Assembly: GCF_021869765.1 (NCBI RefSeq)
Contig: NZ_CP084580.1
Span: 2,976,001 to 3,040,000, forward strand
DNA from: Chryseobacterium sp. MEBOG06
Lineage (GTDB): Bacteria; Bacteroidota; Bacteroidia; Flavobacteriales; Weeksellaceae
Direction of reading: 5' to 3'
Length of the DNA: 64,000 nucleotides
The notes beneath the pieces were generated by a model that had not been told where the DNA came from, searched no databases, and saw only the letters and a program-made list of their open reading frames with translations. Both the position numbers and the translations under genes were made by a program. Below, piece after piece: positions 7,615 through 17,228 of this stretch. The first letter of the stretch is position 1. Each line of letters opens with the position of its first letter.

Positions 7615-8898
7615 TTAATCTGCCAGTCCTTCTTTATATACTTTTAATGCACGTTCTCTGGCATTTTTATGATCCACAACCGGCTCTTCGCGGTAGTTTT
7701 CCGGAAGCCATTTTTTAATGTATTTTAAGTCTTTATCAAACTTTTTGGTCTGCTCATAGGGATTGAATATCCTGAAATAAGGGGCCGCATCACACCCGCA
7801 TCCTGCAGCCCACTGCCAGTTTCCGTTGTTGGCTGAAAGATCATAATCCAGCAGCTTTTCCGCAAAATAGGCTTCTCCCCACCGCCAGTCGATAAGAAGG
7901 TGTTTGGTAAGGAAGCTTGCAGTGATCATTCTTACCCTGTTGTGCATAAACCCTGTTTCATTGAGTTCTCTCATCCCTGCATCTACAATCGGATATCCTG
8001 TTCTGCCTTCACACCATGCCTTAAATTCATCTTCATCATTTCGCCAGTTAATATTTTCATATTTCTTTTTAAAACAATGGGTAACAACTGATGGAAAATG
8101 AAAGAGGATCTGCATAAAAAATTCCCGCCATATCAGCTCATTTAGCCATATTTCATTATGCTCAGCAGCATATTTGACACATTTTCTTACGGAAATCGTT
8201 CCAAAACGAAGCGCAATACCCAGATGGGTAGTGTGATTCAGCGCCGGAAAATCTCTGTATTTCTGGTAATCGGCGATAATTTTCGAATCCAGTTCCGGCT
8301 TTTTAAATTCAAGATCGGTTTTTTCAAATCCAATTTCCGCAAGCGTTACAATTTCTGAACCTTCATGAAACTCCACAAAATGGCTCGTATCAATCCTAAC
8401 ACTTTTAACAGCGGTCATGTTTTCCTTCCATTTCCTGGAATAGGGCGTAAACACCGTATAAGGGGAATGGTCACTTTTTACAATTTCATCTTTCTCAAAG
8501 ATCACCTGATCTTTAAACTCTTTAAACTGAATGGTATGTTTCGAAAGTAATCGTGCAACGGTCTGATCTCTTTTTATAGCCTGAGGCTCATAATCTCTGT
8601 TACAAAAAACAGTATTAATATTGAATTTAGCGACCACTTTTTCAAAAATCTCTTCCACCTCTCCGTAAAAAATATGAAGTCCGCTGCCGTATTTCTGCAA
8701 TTCATCGTGAAGCTGCTGAAGTGCCTGGTGAATATAGTCTACCCTTCTGTCATATTTGTTATGAAGCTGGCGCAGGATTCCGGTATCAAAAATAAATATA
8801 GGAATCACTTTCAACCCTGATTGCAGTGCTTGGTAAAGTCCAATATTATCTTCTAATCTTAAATCTCTTCTAAACCAAAAAATATTTATCTCGTTCAT
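7615..8898 (-). CDS. phr: Cryptochrome/deoxyribodipyrimidine photolyase
   Basis: The protein has 427 residues. The N-terminal Rossmann domain starts with IFWFRRDLRLEDN. The C-terminal FAD-binding domain contains the RTGYPIVDAGMREL, MHNRVRM and NGNWQWAAGCGCDAAPYFRIFNP motifs typical of class I photolyases. It repairs UV-induced pyrimidine dimers with blue light. It is the first gene of an operon with hemH. Pairing photorepair with haem synthesis makes sense, because protoporphyrin is a photosensitiser. Its promoter has a -7 box TATATTTG (8976-8969 on the minus strand), and a 48-bp palindrome covers the -33 region, suggesting controlled, perhaps light-dependent, expression. Confidence 0.93.
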   Translation of the reverse strand: MNEINIFWFRRDLRLEDNIGLYQALQSGLKVIPIFIFDTGILRQLHNKYDRRVDYIHQALQQLHDELQKYGSGLHIFYGEVEEIFEKVVAKFNINTVFCNRDYEPQAIKRDQTVARLLSKHTIQFKEFKDQVIFEKDEIVKSDHSPYTVFTPYSRKWKENMTAVKSVRIDTSHFVEFHEGSEIVTLAEIGFEKTDLEFKKPELDSKIIADYQKYRDFPALNHTTHLGIALRFGTISVRKCVKYAAEHNEIWLNELIWREFFMQILFHFPSVVTHCFKKKYENINWRNDEDEFKAWCEGRTGYPIVDAGMRELNETGFMHNRVRMITASFLTKHLLIDWRWGEAYFAEKLLDYDLSANNGNWQWAAGCGCDAAPYFRIFNPYEQTKKFDKDLKYIKKWLPENYREEPVVDHKNARERALKVYKEGLAD

Positions 8899-8968
8899 CT
8901 GTACTTTTTACGATTCTTTTTCAAAAAATGAGGGCATCATCTTAAAAAACAAACTTTAATTTAGATTA

Positions 8969-9026
8969 CAAATATACCAATTAAAATAAAATTAAGTTTA
9001 TTAATAAGCTTAATTTTATTTTAATT
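8969..9026. promoter_or_regulatory. Photolyase promoter and 48-bp near-perfect palindrome
   Basis: Positions 8979-9026 form a palindrome with 24-bp arms and no loop; the only departure is a T/G pair at 8997/9008. The minus-strand -7 box TATATTTG (8976-8969) lies directly beside it, with no clear -33 box. The palindrome therefore occupies the -33 region of phr and the upstream region of the divergent 9074 gene. It looks like an operator for a dimeric or tetrameric regulator. Confidence 0.65.
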
Positions 9027-9073
9027 TCGGTACAAAATTTGTAAAAATTATAAAAGGAATTAAAATCATTATC

Positions 9074-9373
9074 ATGAATGATACAGAACCCGACATTTTA
9101 CAACTGACAAGGGATAAGGAAATTATTGATGAGTACTTCAGCCTGATTGTAAAAGATGAATTGGATATCAGTATGAATTTCAGCAATGAGTATATTATTA
9201 CAGAAAATATAGTCTCAAAAAAACAAATTCTGGTCAAGACGTTTTCGGATTTTATCAGAATTAATTCACCGTTATATTTTTTGTTACAGGCTTTAATTCA
9301 TAAGATAAATTCAGGTATTTTAAGAAGAGCTCAGATGACAAAAGCATTGGAGTCTTTCAGAGAACACCAATAA
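9074..9373 (+). CDS. Hypothetical protein, divergent from phr
   Basis: The protein has 99 residues, has no signal peptide or membrane segment, and is predicted to be mostly helical. I do not recognise the family. It is transcribed away from the photolyase gene across a region dominated by the 48-bp palindrome, so it may share regulation with phr/hemH. The ATG at 9074 has purine-rich sequence upstream. Coding is supported by position between a regulated promoter region and a terminator hairpin, but not by homology. Confidence 0.6.
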   Translation: MNDTEPDILQLTRDKEIIDEYFSLIVKDELDISMNFSNEYIITENIVSKKQILVKTFSDFIRINSPLYFLLQALIHKINSGILRRAQMTKALESFREHQ

Positions 9374-9389
9374 AGTAGGAATTTTATAA

Positions 9390-9430
9390 AATAAAAAGCT
9401 GCCCCAATAAGTTTTTGAGACAGCCTTTTA
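9390..9430. terminator. Bidirectional terminator between convergent genes
   Basis: GCTGCCCC (9398-9405) pairs with GAGACAGC (9417-9424), including two G-T pairs. It is flanked by A-rich sequence on the left and T-rich on the right, so it can terminate both the 9074 gene and the signalling operon. Confidence 0.65.
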
Positions 9431-9466
9431 TATGCTTTAATGATCAGTCAGATATCTTCAGTATTA

Positions 9467-9838
9467 CTATACATTCTCTTTCATATGCTTGGCAACCATA
9501 TCTTCCAGATCCTCCAGATTAAAAGGTTTTGAAACATAATCGTCTGCCTGAGCTTCAGCAGCCAGTGCAACAATATCATTATTTGCGGTTACATAGATGA
9601 CCGGAATGTGTTTAAATTCCTCGTTGCTTTTAAGAAGTTTTGTAGCTTCCACTCCACCAATTTTGGGGATCCAGTTGTCCATTAAAATAACATCCGGCTG
9701 ATAATCTGCTACTCTTTCCAGAATATCGTGTGATGTTTCCGAAATTTTAACTTCATATCCGTTCTCTTCAAAGATTATCGTGACTACTTCTAAAATAGCT
9801 TTATCATCATCAAAAATTAAAATTTTCTTTTTACTCAT
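9467..9838 (-). CDS. Single-domain response regulator (CheY-like receiver)
   Basis: The protein has 123 residues and is only a receiver domain. Visible are the acidic pair (DDD near residue 10), the phospho-acceptor Asp in VILMDNW, the Thr in VIYVTA and the Lys in YVSKPF. It has no output domain, so it must act by protein contact or as a phosphate shuttle. It is the last gene of the minus-strand signalling operon and follows CheB by 28 bp. Confidence 0.93.
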   Translation of the reverse strand: MSKKKILIFDDDKAILEVVTIIFEENGYEVKISETSHDILERVADYQPDVILMDNWIPKIGGVEATKLLKSNEEFKHIPVIYVTANNDIVALAAEAQADDYVSKPFNLEDLEDMVAKHMKENV

Positions 9839-9866
9839 ATTAGTTGGATTATTATATTGAGATATG

Positions 9867-10436
9867 TTATAATTGATTTATAAGATTTGCTAAATTACTA
9901 GGTTTAATGATTAAATCATAATTAATTTCTTCAACTGCATGTCTGGGCATATAATCCACCTCCGCCGTTACGGGATCCTGAATCCAAACCAGGCCATTAT
10001 TTTTCTTGATGTAAGCCAGGCCCTCCACTCCATCTGCATTGGCTCCGGACAATAATATACCGATCAGCTTTTCGCCATAAATTTCGGCAGCAGATTTAAA
10101 GGTTACATCAATAGAAGGACGGGAATAATTCATCTTTTCTGAACTGTCCAGCGACATATTTTTCTTATTCTCAAACAGCAGATGGTAGTCTGCCGGAACA
10201 ATATAGATACTGCCATCCTGAAGTTCGGTTTTATCTTCAACTTCAATCACAGGCAGTGATGTAAACTGCTGCAATAAAGTCTGAAGAATATTAGTGGCAT
10301 GTGCCTTCCTATGAACAACCAGCAAAACGGGAATATTTAGGGTGTCATCTAAATTTTTAACCATCTCAATGATCACCTGCAAGCTTCCTGCTGAGCCTCC
10401 TATAATAATTAGTTCTGTATCCTTTTGTGTTTTCAT
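9867..10436 (-). CDS. CheB-type methylesterase domain, stand-alone
   Basis: The protein has 189 residues when started at ATG 10436; the frame extends further upstream inside the CheR gene, but that start would overlap cheR. It is the CheB catalytic domain without a receiver. The serine-histidine-aspartate triad is visible in order: GGSAGS, VVHRKAHA and LSGANADG. In chemotaxis CheB removes methyl esters from receptor glutamates. Here no receptor is encoded nearby, so its substrate may be the kinases of this operon or something else. It starts 11 bp after the cheR stop. Confidence 0.9.
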   Translation of the reverse strand: MKTQKDTELIIIGGSAGSLQVIIEMVKNLDDTLNIPVLLVVHRKAHATNILQTLLQQFTSLPVIEVEDKTELQDGSIYIVPADYHLLFENKKNMSLDSSEKMNYSRPSIDVTFKSAAEIYGEKLIGILLSGANADGVEGLAYIKKNNGLVWIQDPVTAEVDYMPRHAVEEINYDLIIKPSNLANLINQL

Positions 10437-10446
10437 GGGGAACGGT

Positions 10447-11277
10447 TTAATGGTGATCCAGCTTTTTCCAGATTTTCTGATCTTCAACCTGATGATAGTT
10501 TTTATCAATGGTAGAAAACTTAAGGGTTTCTTTAGCTCCTAAAGCCAGAAAACCTAAATTTTCCAGACTATTATCGAAGAGGCTGAAAACTCTTTCCTGA
10601 AGTTCGCGGTCAAAGTAGATTAAAACGTTACGGCAGATGATCAGCTGAAAACTGTTAAAAGAACTGTCTGATACAAGATTATGGGTTGACAGGATAAGCT
10701 TTTCCTGCAAGCTTTTATCAAATCTCACACTGTCATAATTGGCAGTATAGTAATCAGAAAAATCCTTTTTCCCTCCAGACTGAATATAATTTTCAGAATA
10801 GAGTTTCATCTGCTGTAAAGGAAAGACTCCTGCTCTGGCGGTTTCCAGAACGGAGGGATTCAAATCTGTCCCATAAATCAGTGATTTATGATAAAGACCT
10901 GCTTCTTTCAGCAGGATAGCAACAGAGTAGATTTCCTCTCCTGTTGAACAGCCTGCAATCCAGATTCTGATTAACGGATAGGTACCTAGCTGAAGCAGTA
11001 TTTTTTCTCTTAAAGTTTTAAAAAAAACCGGGTCTCTGAACATCTCCGTGACGTTCACCGTAACTTCTTCTACAAAACGCTTCAAATATTCCTGGTCATT
11101 GATGATGGTATATCTAAGTTCTGCAAAGCTGGTAAATCTGTCTAGCAAGCAGATACGGTTTACTCTCCGCTTAAAAGAAGCACGGCTGTATCCTGAAAAA
11201 TCATAACCGTACATCTCATAAACATCGTTGATCAGGTACTCTATTTCTTCATCTTTAATGATACTCGGTTCCAGCAT
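10447..11277 (-). CDS. CheR-type protein-glutamate O-methyltransferase
   Basis: The protein has 276 residues. An N-terminal helical domain (about 1-75) precedes a SAM-binding Rossmann domain with the IAGCSTGEEIYSVAILL glycine-rich motif. IICRNVLIYFD further on is also typical of CheR. It should transfer methyl groups to glutamates of a partner protein. Its ATG begins right after the stop of the upstream receiver gene, and CheB follows 11 bp later, so translation is probably coupled. Confidence 0.92.
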   Translation of the reverse strand: MLEPSIIKDEEIEYLINDVYEMYGYDFSGYSRASFKRRVNRICLLDRFTSFAELRYTIINDQEYLKRFVEEVTVNVTEMFRDPVFFKTLREKILLQLGTYPLIRIWIAGCSTGEEIYSVAILLKEAGLYHKSLIYGTDLNPSVLETARAGVFPLQQMKLYSENYIQSGGKKDFSDYYTANYDSVRFDKSLQEKLILSTHNLVSDSSFNSFQLIICRNVLIYFDRELQERVFSLFDNSLENLGFLALGAKETLKFSTIDKNYHQVEDQKIWKKLDHH

Positions 11278-11643
11278 TTATGAGAGTTTTTCAATAGCTT
11301 TTATCAACAGATCTACGTCAATCGGTTTCGAAACATAGTCTATAGCTCCGGCTTCAATACATTTCTGACGGTCTTCCGGCATGGCCTGTGCGGTCACTGC
11401 TATTACGGGAACATCTGCGATTTCCGGAGTATTTTTTATAATTCTGATAGCTTCATAACCATCCATTCCCGGCATCATCATATCCATCAGGATCACTGAA
11501 AACTGATGACCGGACTTCAGCATTTCTATAGCTTCCTGAGCCATTGTACAGCTCTCTATCAGATATCCGCGAGACTTTAAAGTCAGTTTCAGTGCAAATA
11601 TATTACGTGGATCATCATCCACAATTAAGATTTTCTTATTCAT
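11278..11643 (-). CDS. Single-domain response regulator (CheY-like receiver)
   Basis: The protein has 121 residues, a receiver only: DDDPRN, phospho-acceptor Asp in VILMDMMMPGMDG, VIAVTA and YVSKPI. It closely resembles the last receiver of the large hybrid kinase encoded upstream (same DDxxRNIF and MDMMMPxMDGYE segments). It may therefore have arisen by duplication of that domain. It ends exactly where cheR begins. Confidence 0.93.
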   Translation of the reverse strand: MNKKILIVDDDPRNIFALKLTLKSRGYLIESCTMAQEAIEMLKSGHQFSVILMDMMMPGMDGYEAIRIIKNTPEIADVPVIAVTAQAMPEDRQKCIEAGAIDYVSKPIDVDLLIKAIEKLS

Positions 11644-11658
11644 CAGAATTTTATCTGT

Positions 11659-14600
11659 TTAACTTTCATATAACCAAACGCGAAGCAGTGATAGCAGCTG
11701 ATCAATATCCACAGGTTTTGAGATATAATCAGAAGCTCCTGCTGTGATGCATTTTTCACGTTCTCCAATCATTGATTTTGCCGTAATGGCTATAATTGGC
11801 AGCCTTTTGAATTCCTGCATTTTCCTGATTTCTTTAATGGTTTCATAACCATCCATCTCAGGCATCATCATATCCATCAAAATGACATCTATATCCGGGT
11901 TTTGCTTAAGCTGCTGAAGAGAGTGTTTCCCATCCATCGCTACAATCACCTCCACTTTGTATTTTTCTAACGCTTTGGTTAAAGAAAAGATGTTACGCAC
12001 ATCATCATCCGTGATCAGAACTTTTTTCCCACTTAATACCTCTGTCAGAGAGCCTAGCACCCTACTGGTATTATTTTCAAGGAAATTGTTTTTTTCCTCC
12101 ACCAAATGTAAGAATAAACCTACCTCATCTAAAATTCTCTGATAAGAATGGGCCGTTTTTACCACTATAGAATCTGCATACTGCTTTATTTTCAGTTCTT
12201 CTTCTTTTGATAAATTCTGCTCTGTAAAGATAATGATAGGAAGATTTTCCAGCCCTTCATTGCTTTTTATGGATTCTATAACATGGTATTCATCTCCTTT
12301 CAGATTTCCAATATCCAGAATAACACAGTCAACATGGTCTGAAGTAAGTGCTTTTACACTGTCTTCCACATTGTGCTCTACGGAAAGGGAGATATTAAAA
12401 TTGCTCAGGAAATAGGACAACGCACTCGCATGTTTGGCATTCTCCTCAACGATAAGAACTTTCTGAGGCCCTTTTTTTAAAGCTTCTTCAATTTTACTGA
12501 AAACATCAGTCATTTTATCCAGAGCTACGGGTTTATTGATAAAATCCACAGCACCTTTCATGAGGCTTTCCTTTTTAAGATGCAGTACAGACATCATATG
12601 AACCGGAATATTCCTTGTTGCAGGATTAGATTTAAGTTCATCCATTACCTCCCAGCCATCCTTCACAGGAAGCTGCACATCAAGCAATATAGCATGCGGA
12701 TGGTATTTCTGAGCAGCGGAAAGACCATGGTCTCCTCTCACCACAACAATTCCCTTATACTTCTGCATATGGGCGTATTTAAGAAGGGCTTTCGCGAAAT
12801 TGGTATCATCTTCTATAATCAGGATAACTTTATCTCCTTCATTGATATGATCTCTGTCATCTGCTACTTCTTCCGGAATCTCCAAAGTATTCGGGCGGAA
12901 TGTGTCAGCTTCTGCATCATCCAGAATGCTTTTAATTTCCTCAACGTCCTCACGGATGATTTCTACCAGATCCTGATCTGTTTCACTCTGAGGAGCTTCA
13001 GCAACAGCATGAACAGGAATTATAAAACTAAATTCGCTGCCTTCATTAACTTCACTTTTCAAAACAAGTTCTCCACCGAGAAGTTTTGCAATTTCACGGC
13101 TTATAGACAAGCCCAAACCTGTTCCTCCGAATTTTCTTTTGGTAGAACCGTCTGCCTGCTGAAATGCCTCAAATATAATCCTCTGTTTATCTTTAGCAAT
13201 TCCCACTCCTGTATCTTTTACAGAGAATATAATGAAATCCGGTTTCTCCGAGTGTTTTTTAATGGATAAGCCAATGCTTCCTTCTTTGGTAAACTTTAAA
13301 GCATTAGACAGTAAGTTTCTCAATACCTGATCAATTCTCAGGCGGTCACTTTCAATAACCTCCTGTATATCAGAATCAATGTCAATATTAAACTGAAGGG
13401 CTTTTTCCTGAAATACAGGATTAAAAAGGCTCTTTAAATCTTTTACAACTTCTTCTATCACAACATCCTGATATTCAAGAGTCATTTTACCGGATTCTAT
13501 TTTTGCCAAATCCAGAATTTCATCAATCAGTGTTAGCAGACTTGTTCCTGAACTCTGAATTACTTTTGCAGATTCAACCTGATCATCGTTGAGATTTTCA
13601 TCCGGATTCTCAGCCATCAATCTGGACAGAAGAAGGATAGAGTTCAGCGGAGTACGAAGTTCATGAGACATATTTGCAAGGAACTCAGACTTATATTTTG
13701 TGCTTAAGGCAAGTTCTTCAACCTTTTTTTGAATTTCATTGTTCCGTTCAGCAATCAGATGATTTTTTTCTTCCAATAATCTTGAACGTTCTTCAAGTTC
13801 TGCATTGGCCTGCATCAATTCTTCCTGCTGTACTTTCAGTTCTTCTTCCGAAGCCTGAAGCTTCTGAGTCTGGGCTTCCAATTCAGTATTCAGATTTTCA
13901 AGTTCGGAGTGCTGAACCTGCAGTTCTTCAGATTGAGCCTGTGTTTCTTCCAGTAACTGCTGTTCTTTTTCTCTTCCTTTAGCTGCACTCAATGCAATTC
14001 CTATGTTAATGCTGCATTCTGAGAAGTAGCTCACCCTGTCTTCATCAAAGTTAGAGGTAGATCCTAATTCCAGAACTCCAATCGGGTGTCCGTCTGCAAA
14101 AACCGGAATCAAAAGGATTCCGTATATTTTAATGGTACTGCTTGCGAAAGTAACCACAAAATCTTCTTCATGAAGATTGTTGTAGACCTGTGTTTTGGCA
14201 TTTAAAAAAGCCTGTCCTACCATTCCCTCTCCCGGTTCAAAGGTCTTTTTCATATTGCCTTCCAAACCGAAAGCTTTATTCAGTTTCAAAACTCCTTCGT
14301 CATAAAGATAAAGGGAGCCATTGATACATTTTCCGTAGTCAATCAGCTGGTGCAGTGCTTTTTTAGACACTTCCTCCACAGATTTGTTCCCTACCAGGGA
14401 TTCATTCAGCAAAGCAAGCCCTTTCTGGCGCCAATCGCTTTTATTTATTTTATCAAAAGAAATTTTAAGAGATTCGGTCATGTTATTGAGAGAACCCACC
14501 AGATCTCCCAGATCATCCTCTGAATTGTCTACTGCCTTTTCACTATAATCACCATTAGCTACCCTATTGGCAATTTTCTGGATAGCACTTACTCTTCTTG

Positions 14601-15267
14601 ACGTTTCCTGATCTTTTTGCTTCAGCATTCTCTCCAGCTTATCTCTTCTGATAAGGTCTGCTCTCATTTTAATGTAAAAAAAGATTGTCACTACTACTGC
14701 TGCTATGGCAGAAAAGAGAATAAATAAAACCGTAGTATCGGACGAACGGTTAAGGTCTTTATTTTTAATTTCAAGCTGACTTTCCTCGTATCTAACGAAA
14801 TCAGCTACAATTTTCCGGCACTGGTCCATATAGGCTTTACCGATTATAATTTGCTGATGAGTCATTACACTTCCTCTTCGTCTGTTATCAACAAGCTCCT
14901 TCAGATTAGTGATCACCTGATCAACGCTATGTTTCAGACTGGTAAGTCTTGCCAGCTGATTTTTATCCTGTAAGTCTAGTGATTCTGCCTGTATCAATGC
15001 CTTTGGATATTCTCTCAAACCCCTTTTGTAAGGCTCAAGAAACTCTTCCCTTCCGGTCAGCTGATAACCTCTGTTCCCCGTTTCTGCATCTAACAGTGCT
15101 ACTAAAACATCTTTAACAGCAGTCACTGAACGCCGGCTTTTTGACAGGCTCTCTCTGTGACTCATCTGATTTTGAATACTCCAGTAGGAAGCCACTGAAC
15201 TGGCTATTAAAATCAAAAGCGAAAGACCTACTCCAAACTGAAGATTTCGTATAATTTTTTTCGGCAT
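11659..15267 (-). CDS. Hybrid histidine kinase: CHASE3-HAMP-GAF-HisKA-HATPase-three receivers
   Basis: The protein has 1202 residues. Two membrane segments (about 8-28 and 178-200) enclose a CHASE3-type sensor domain. Then come HAMP (about 205-275), GAF (about 285-425), a long coiled coil (about 430-520), HisKA with the phospho-His in NMSHELRTPLNS, and HATPase_c with NALKFT, DTGVGI and GGTGLGLS. Three receiver domains follow: REC1 with LLDVQLPVKDG, a diverged REC2 with CVILDIGN, and REC3 with LMDMMMPEMDG. It is an inner-membrane sensor with an internal phosphorelay. It sits between a second kinase (5 bp upstream) and a receiver (15 bp downstream). The GAF domain suggests a cytoplasmic input as well. 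Confidence 0.95.
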   Translation of the reverse strand: MPKKIIRNLQFGVGLSLLILIASSVASYWSIQNQMSHRESLSKSRRSVTAVKDVLVALLDAETGNRGYQLTGREEFLEPYKRGLREYPKALIQAESLDLQDKNQLARLTSLKHSVDQVITNLKELVDNRRRGSVMTHQQIIIGKAYMDQCRKIVADFVRYEESQLEIKNKDLNRSSDTTVLFILFSAIAAVVVTIFFYIKMRADLIRRDKLERMLKQKDQETSRRVSAIQKIANRVANGDYSEKAVDNSEDDLGDLVGSLNNMTESLKISFDKINKSDWRQKGLALLNESLVGNKSVEEVSKKALHQLIDYGKCINGSLYLYDEGVLKLNKAFGLEGNMKKTFEPGEGMVGQAFLNAKTQVYNNLHEEDFVVTFASSTIKIYGILLIPVFADGHPIGVLELGSTSNFDEDRVSYFSECSINIGIALSAAKGREKEQQLLEETQAQSEELQVQHSELENLNTELEAQTQKLQASEEELKVQQEELMQANAELEERSRLLEEKNHLIAERNNEIQKKVEELALSTKYKSEFLANMSHELRTPLNSILLLSRLMAENPDENLNDDQVESAKVIQSSGTSLLTLIDEILDLAKIESGKMTLEYQDVVIEEVVKDLKSLFNPVFQEKALQFNIDIDSDIQEVIESDRLRIDQVLRNLLSNALKFTKEGSIGLSIKKHSEKPDFIIFSVKDTGVGIAKDKQRIIFEAFQQADGSTKRKFGGTGLGLSISREIAKLLGGELVLKSEVNEGSEFSFIIPVHAVAEAPQSETDQDLVEIIREDVEEIKSILDDAEADTFRPNTLEIPEEVADDRDHINEGDKVILIIEDDTNFAKALLKYAHMQKYKGIVVVRGDHGLSAAQKYHPHAILLDVQLPVKDGWEVMDELKSNPATRNIPVHMMSVLHLKKESLMKGAVDFINKPVALDKMTDVFSKIEEALKKGPQKVLIVEENAKHASALSYFLSNFNISLSVEHNVEDSVKALTSDHVDCVILDIGNLKGDEYHVIESIKSNEGLENLPIIIFTEQNLSKEEELKIKQYADSIVVKTAHSYQRILDEVGLFLHLVEEKNNFLENNTSRVLGSLTEVLSGKKVLITDDDVRNIFSLTKALEKYKVEVIVAMDGKHSLQQLKQNPDIDVILMDMMMPEMDGYETIKEIRKMQEFKRLPIIAITAKSMIGEREKCITAGASDYISKPVDIDQLLSLLRVWLYES

Positions 15268-15272
15268 AAAAA

Positions 15273-16745
15273 TTAGTTTAGGGGTAAAGTGAAATAAAAG
15301 GTAGATCCTTCATTCAGGATGCTGGACACACCTACGCTGCCATGGTGCTGCTTGATAATTTCAGAGCAAATAAATAACCCGATACCCATTCCCTGAAACT
15401 GCAGTGAAGACTCTTCTACACGATAAAATTTCTTGAACACCGCATCCTGTTTAAAATCTGGAATCCCTATTCCAAAATCGGTCACATTTATTCTCACTTC
15501 CTGAGCTTCCTCATCCACAAAAGTGGTAACGATAACCTGATTGTTGTGGGGAGAATATTTGATGGCATTTGTCAGAAAATTAATCAGCACCTGCTCTATA
15601 CGGATTTCATCCATTGGAATCAATATATCAGGTTTATTGCCATGTCGCTCAATTCGGACTGTATTTTCATGAGTCTGAAGAATTGTATCTATTGCATTGC
15701 TGATCACTTTTTCAAGATTAACGGGTTTTTTATTAATTTTTAATTTACCGTTTTCTATTTTGGAAACATCCAGCAGATCAGTAATCAAAGTATTGAGTTT
15801 TTCGATCTGGTCCTGAACTTTTGTCACAAAACCAGCCTCGGCGCTCTCCTTATCTAATTTTAATTTCCGGTCTAATAACTGAACATAGGCTTTAATACTG
15901 GTTAAAGGAGTTTTCAATTCATGGCTTGCGATACTTAAAAATTCATCTTTCTCTTTTTCGGCCTTCTTCTGGCCATCGATATCTGTGAAAGTACCGACCC
16001 AATTTTTGATATGTCCATCATCAAATACCGGGGTTACGCGAAGCAAATGATAACGGTAATCTTCCGAACCGATACTTTTAATTCTGATCTCCAGTTCTAA
16101 AGCCTTTCCTCTTTTTCTTGCCCTTTCAAATTCTTCTCCGATATCGGGATCATCAGAATGGGTTTCAGGAAAAATCTGCTCAGAATCGGAATAATGATAC
16201 CATTTACCGTTTACAAAATCTACAATTCCTTTTTCATTAACGGTAAATGCAATCTGAGGAAGAGATTCCAGCATCAGATGAAAATGATCAATCTGGGATT
16301 TCATCGTCACCTGCAGCTCACGTCTTCCTTTTACCTCCAATTCAAGATTCTGCTGTGTCTTTTTCATTGCCACATTCTTTTCCTGAAGGTTGTAAAACGT
16401 TTTAACTTTAAGCAAAAGGATCTCAGAATCGACAGGCTTTGTTACATAATCTTTAGCTCCAGAAGCATAACCGCGTGTGATAAATTTTTTGTCTGTATTG
16501 ACAGCGGATAAGAATATAATGGGAACTTCTTTTGTTTTACTGTAATCCGCAAGGGTTTCGGCAACTTCAAAACCATCCATATCAGGCATTTGAACATCCA
16601 AAATAATTAAGGCATAGTCATTCTTCAGCGCTTTACCAAGGGCCTCCTCACCAGAACCTGCTGTGTCTACTTGAAAATCCTTAGACTGAAGTAATTTTTG
16701 TAATGAGTAAAGGTTACTTTGGTTGTCATCAACAATTAAAATCAT
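15273..16745 (-). CDS. Receiver-PAS-histidine kinase
   Basis: The protein has 490 residues when started at ATG 16745 (MILIVDDNQSN); a TTG five codons upstream is less likely. The order is receiver (about 1-120, Asp in LIILDVQMPDMDG), coiled linker, PAS (about 155-270), HisKA with His in SIASHELKTPLTS, and HATPase_c with NAIKYS and GIGLFIC. It has no membrane segment, so it is cytoplasmic and takes its signal through its receiver and PAS domain. It is the first gene of the operon and may be phosphorylated by the large hybrid kinase. Confidence 0.94.
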   Translation of the reverse strand: MILIVDDNQSNLYSLQKLLQSKDFQVDTAGSGEEALGKALKNDYALIILDVQMPDMDGFEVAETLADYSKTKEVPIIFLSAVNTDKKFITRGYASGAKDYVTKPVDSEILLLKVKTFYNLQEKNVAMKKTQQNLELEVKGRRELQVTMKSQIDHFHLMLESLPQIAFTVNEKGIVDFVNGKWYHYSDSEQIFPETHSDDPDIGEEFERARKRGKALELEIRIKSIGSEDYRYHLLRVTPVFDDGHIKNWVGTFTDIDGQKKAEKEKDEFLSIASHELKTPLTSIKAYVQLLDRKLKLDKESAEAGFVTKVQDQIEKLNTLITDLLDVSKIENGKLKINKKPVNLEKVISNAIDTILQTHENTVRIERHGNKPDILIPMDEIRIEQVLINFLTNAIKYSPHNNQVIVTTFVDEEAQEVRINVTDFGIGIPDFKQDAVFKKFYRVEESSLQFQGMGIGLFICSEIIKQHHGSVGVSSILNEGSTFYFTLPLN

Positions 16746-17228
16746 AGAAGTCAAAATCAATAATTAATTATACTTACTTTAGGTTCAAAAATACTCACAA
16801 TATTTCAAAAAACAGTAATTTTTAAAGATTATGACTATTTAATTAACACTCTTTTTTATAACAAAAACTCTAATGGTATACTCTGAATATATACTCGGCT
16901 GTCATTATTGTTTCCGAATAACACTAACCTTTATTACCAAACAGCTGATTTGATGAATATAAGTATTGAGGACCTAACCGGTAAACAAAAAAGGATTTCT
17001 TAAACTTTAAGATAATTTTTTATCTTTTTTGAGCCCCTCAGGAAACTTAAATTGAGCTTCTAAGGAAACCAATTATTTTATTTATGTGTTACTTTTGTGT
17101 GGAGCAAAGGGGATGAAAACAATCAAATATGCCCGATGCTGATTTAAACCTTAAAAAAGAATCGCATTGGCGGACTTCAATAATCAGTTACAAATGACTT
17201 ATTGGTGGGAAAACTAAAACAAACAACA
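16746..17228. other. Divergent intergenic region, 480 bp
   Basis: This AT-rich region lies between the kinase operon (minus) and the AraC gene (plus). TACTTTTG at 17100-17107 could be the -7 box for the AraC gene, which would leave a leader of about 115 nt. No ORF, RNA fold or repeat could be supported. Confidence 0.35.

Noticed and set aside
12580..13269. Open frame of 229 codons on the plus strand
   Set aside because: It lies wholly antisense to the hybrid histidine kinase, and its translation lacks any domain. It is a shadow of the kinase gene.
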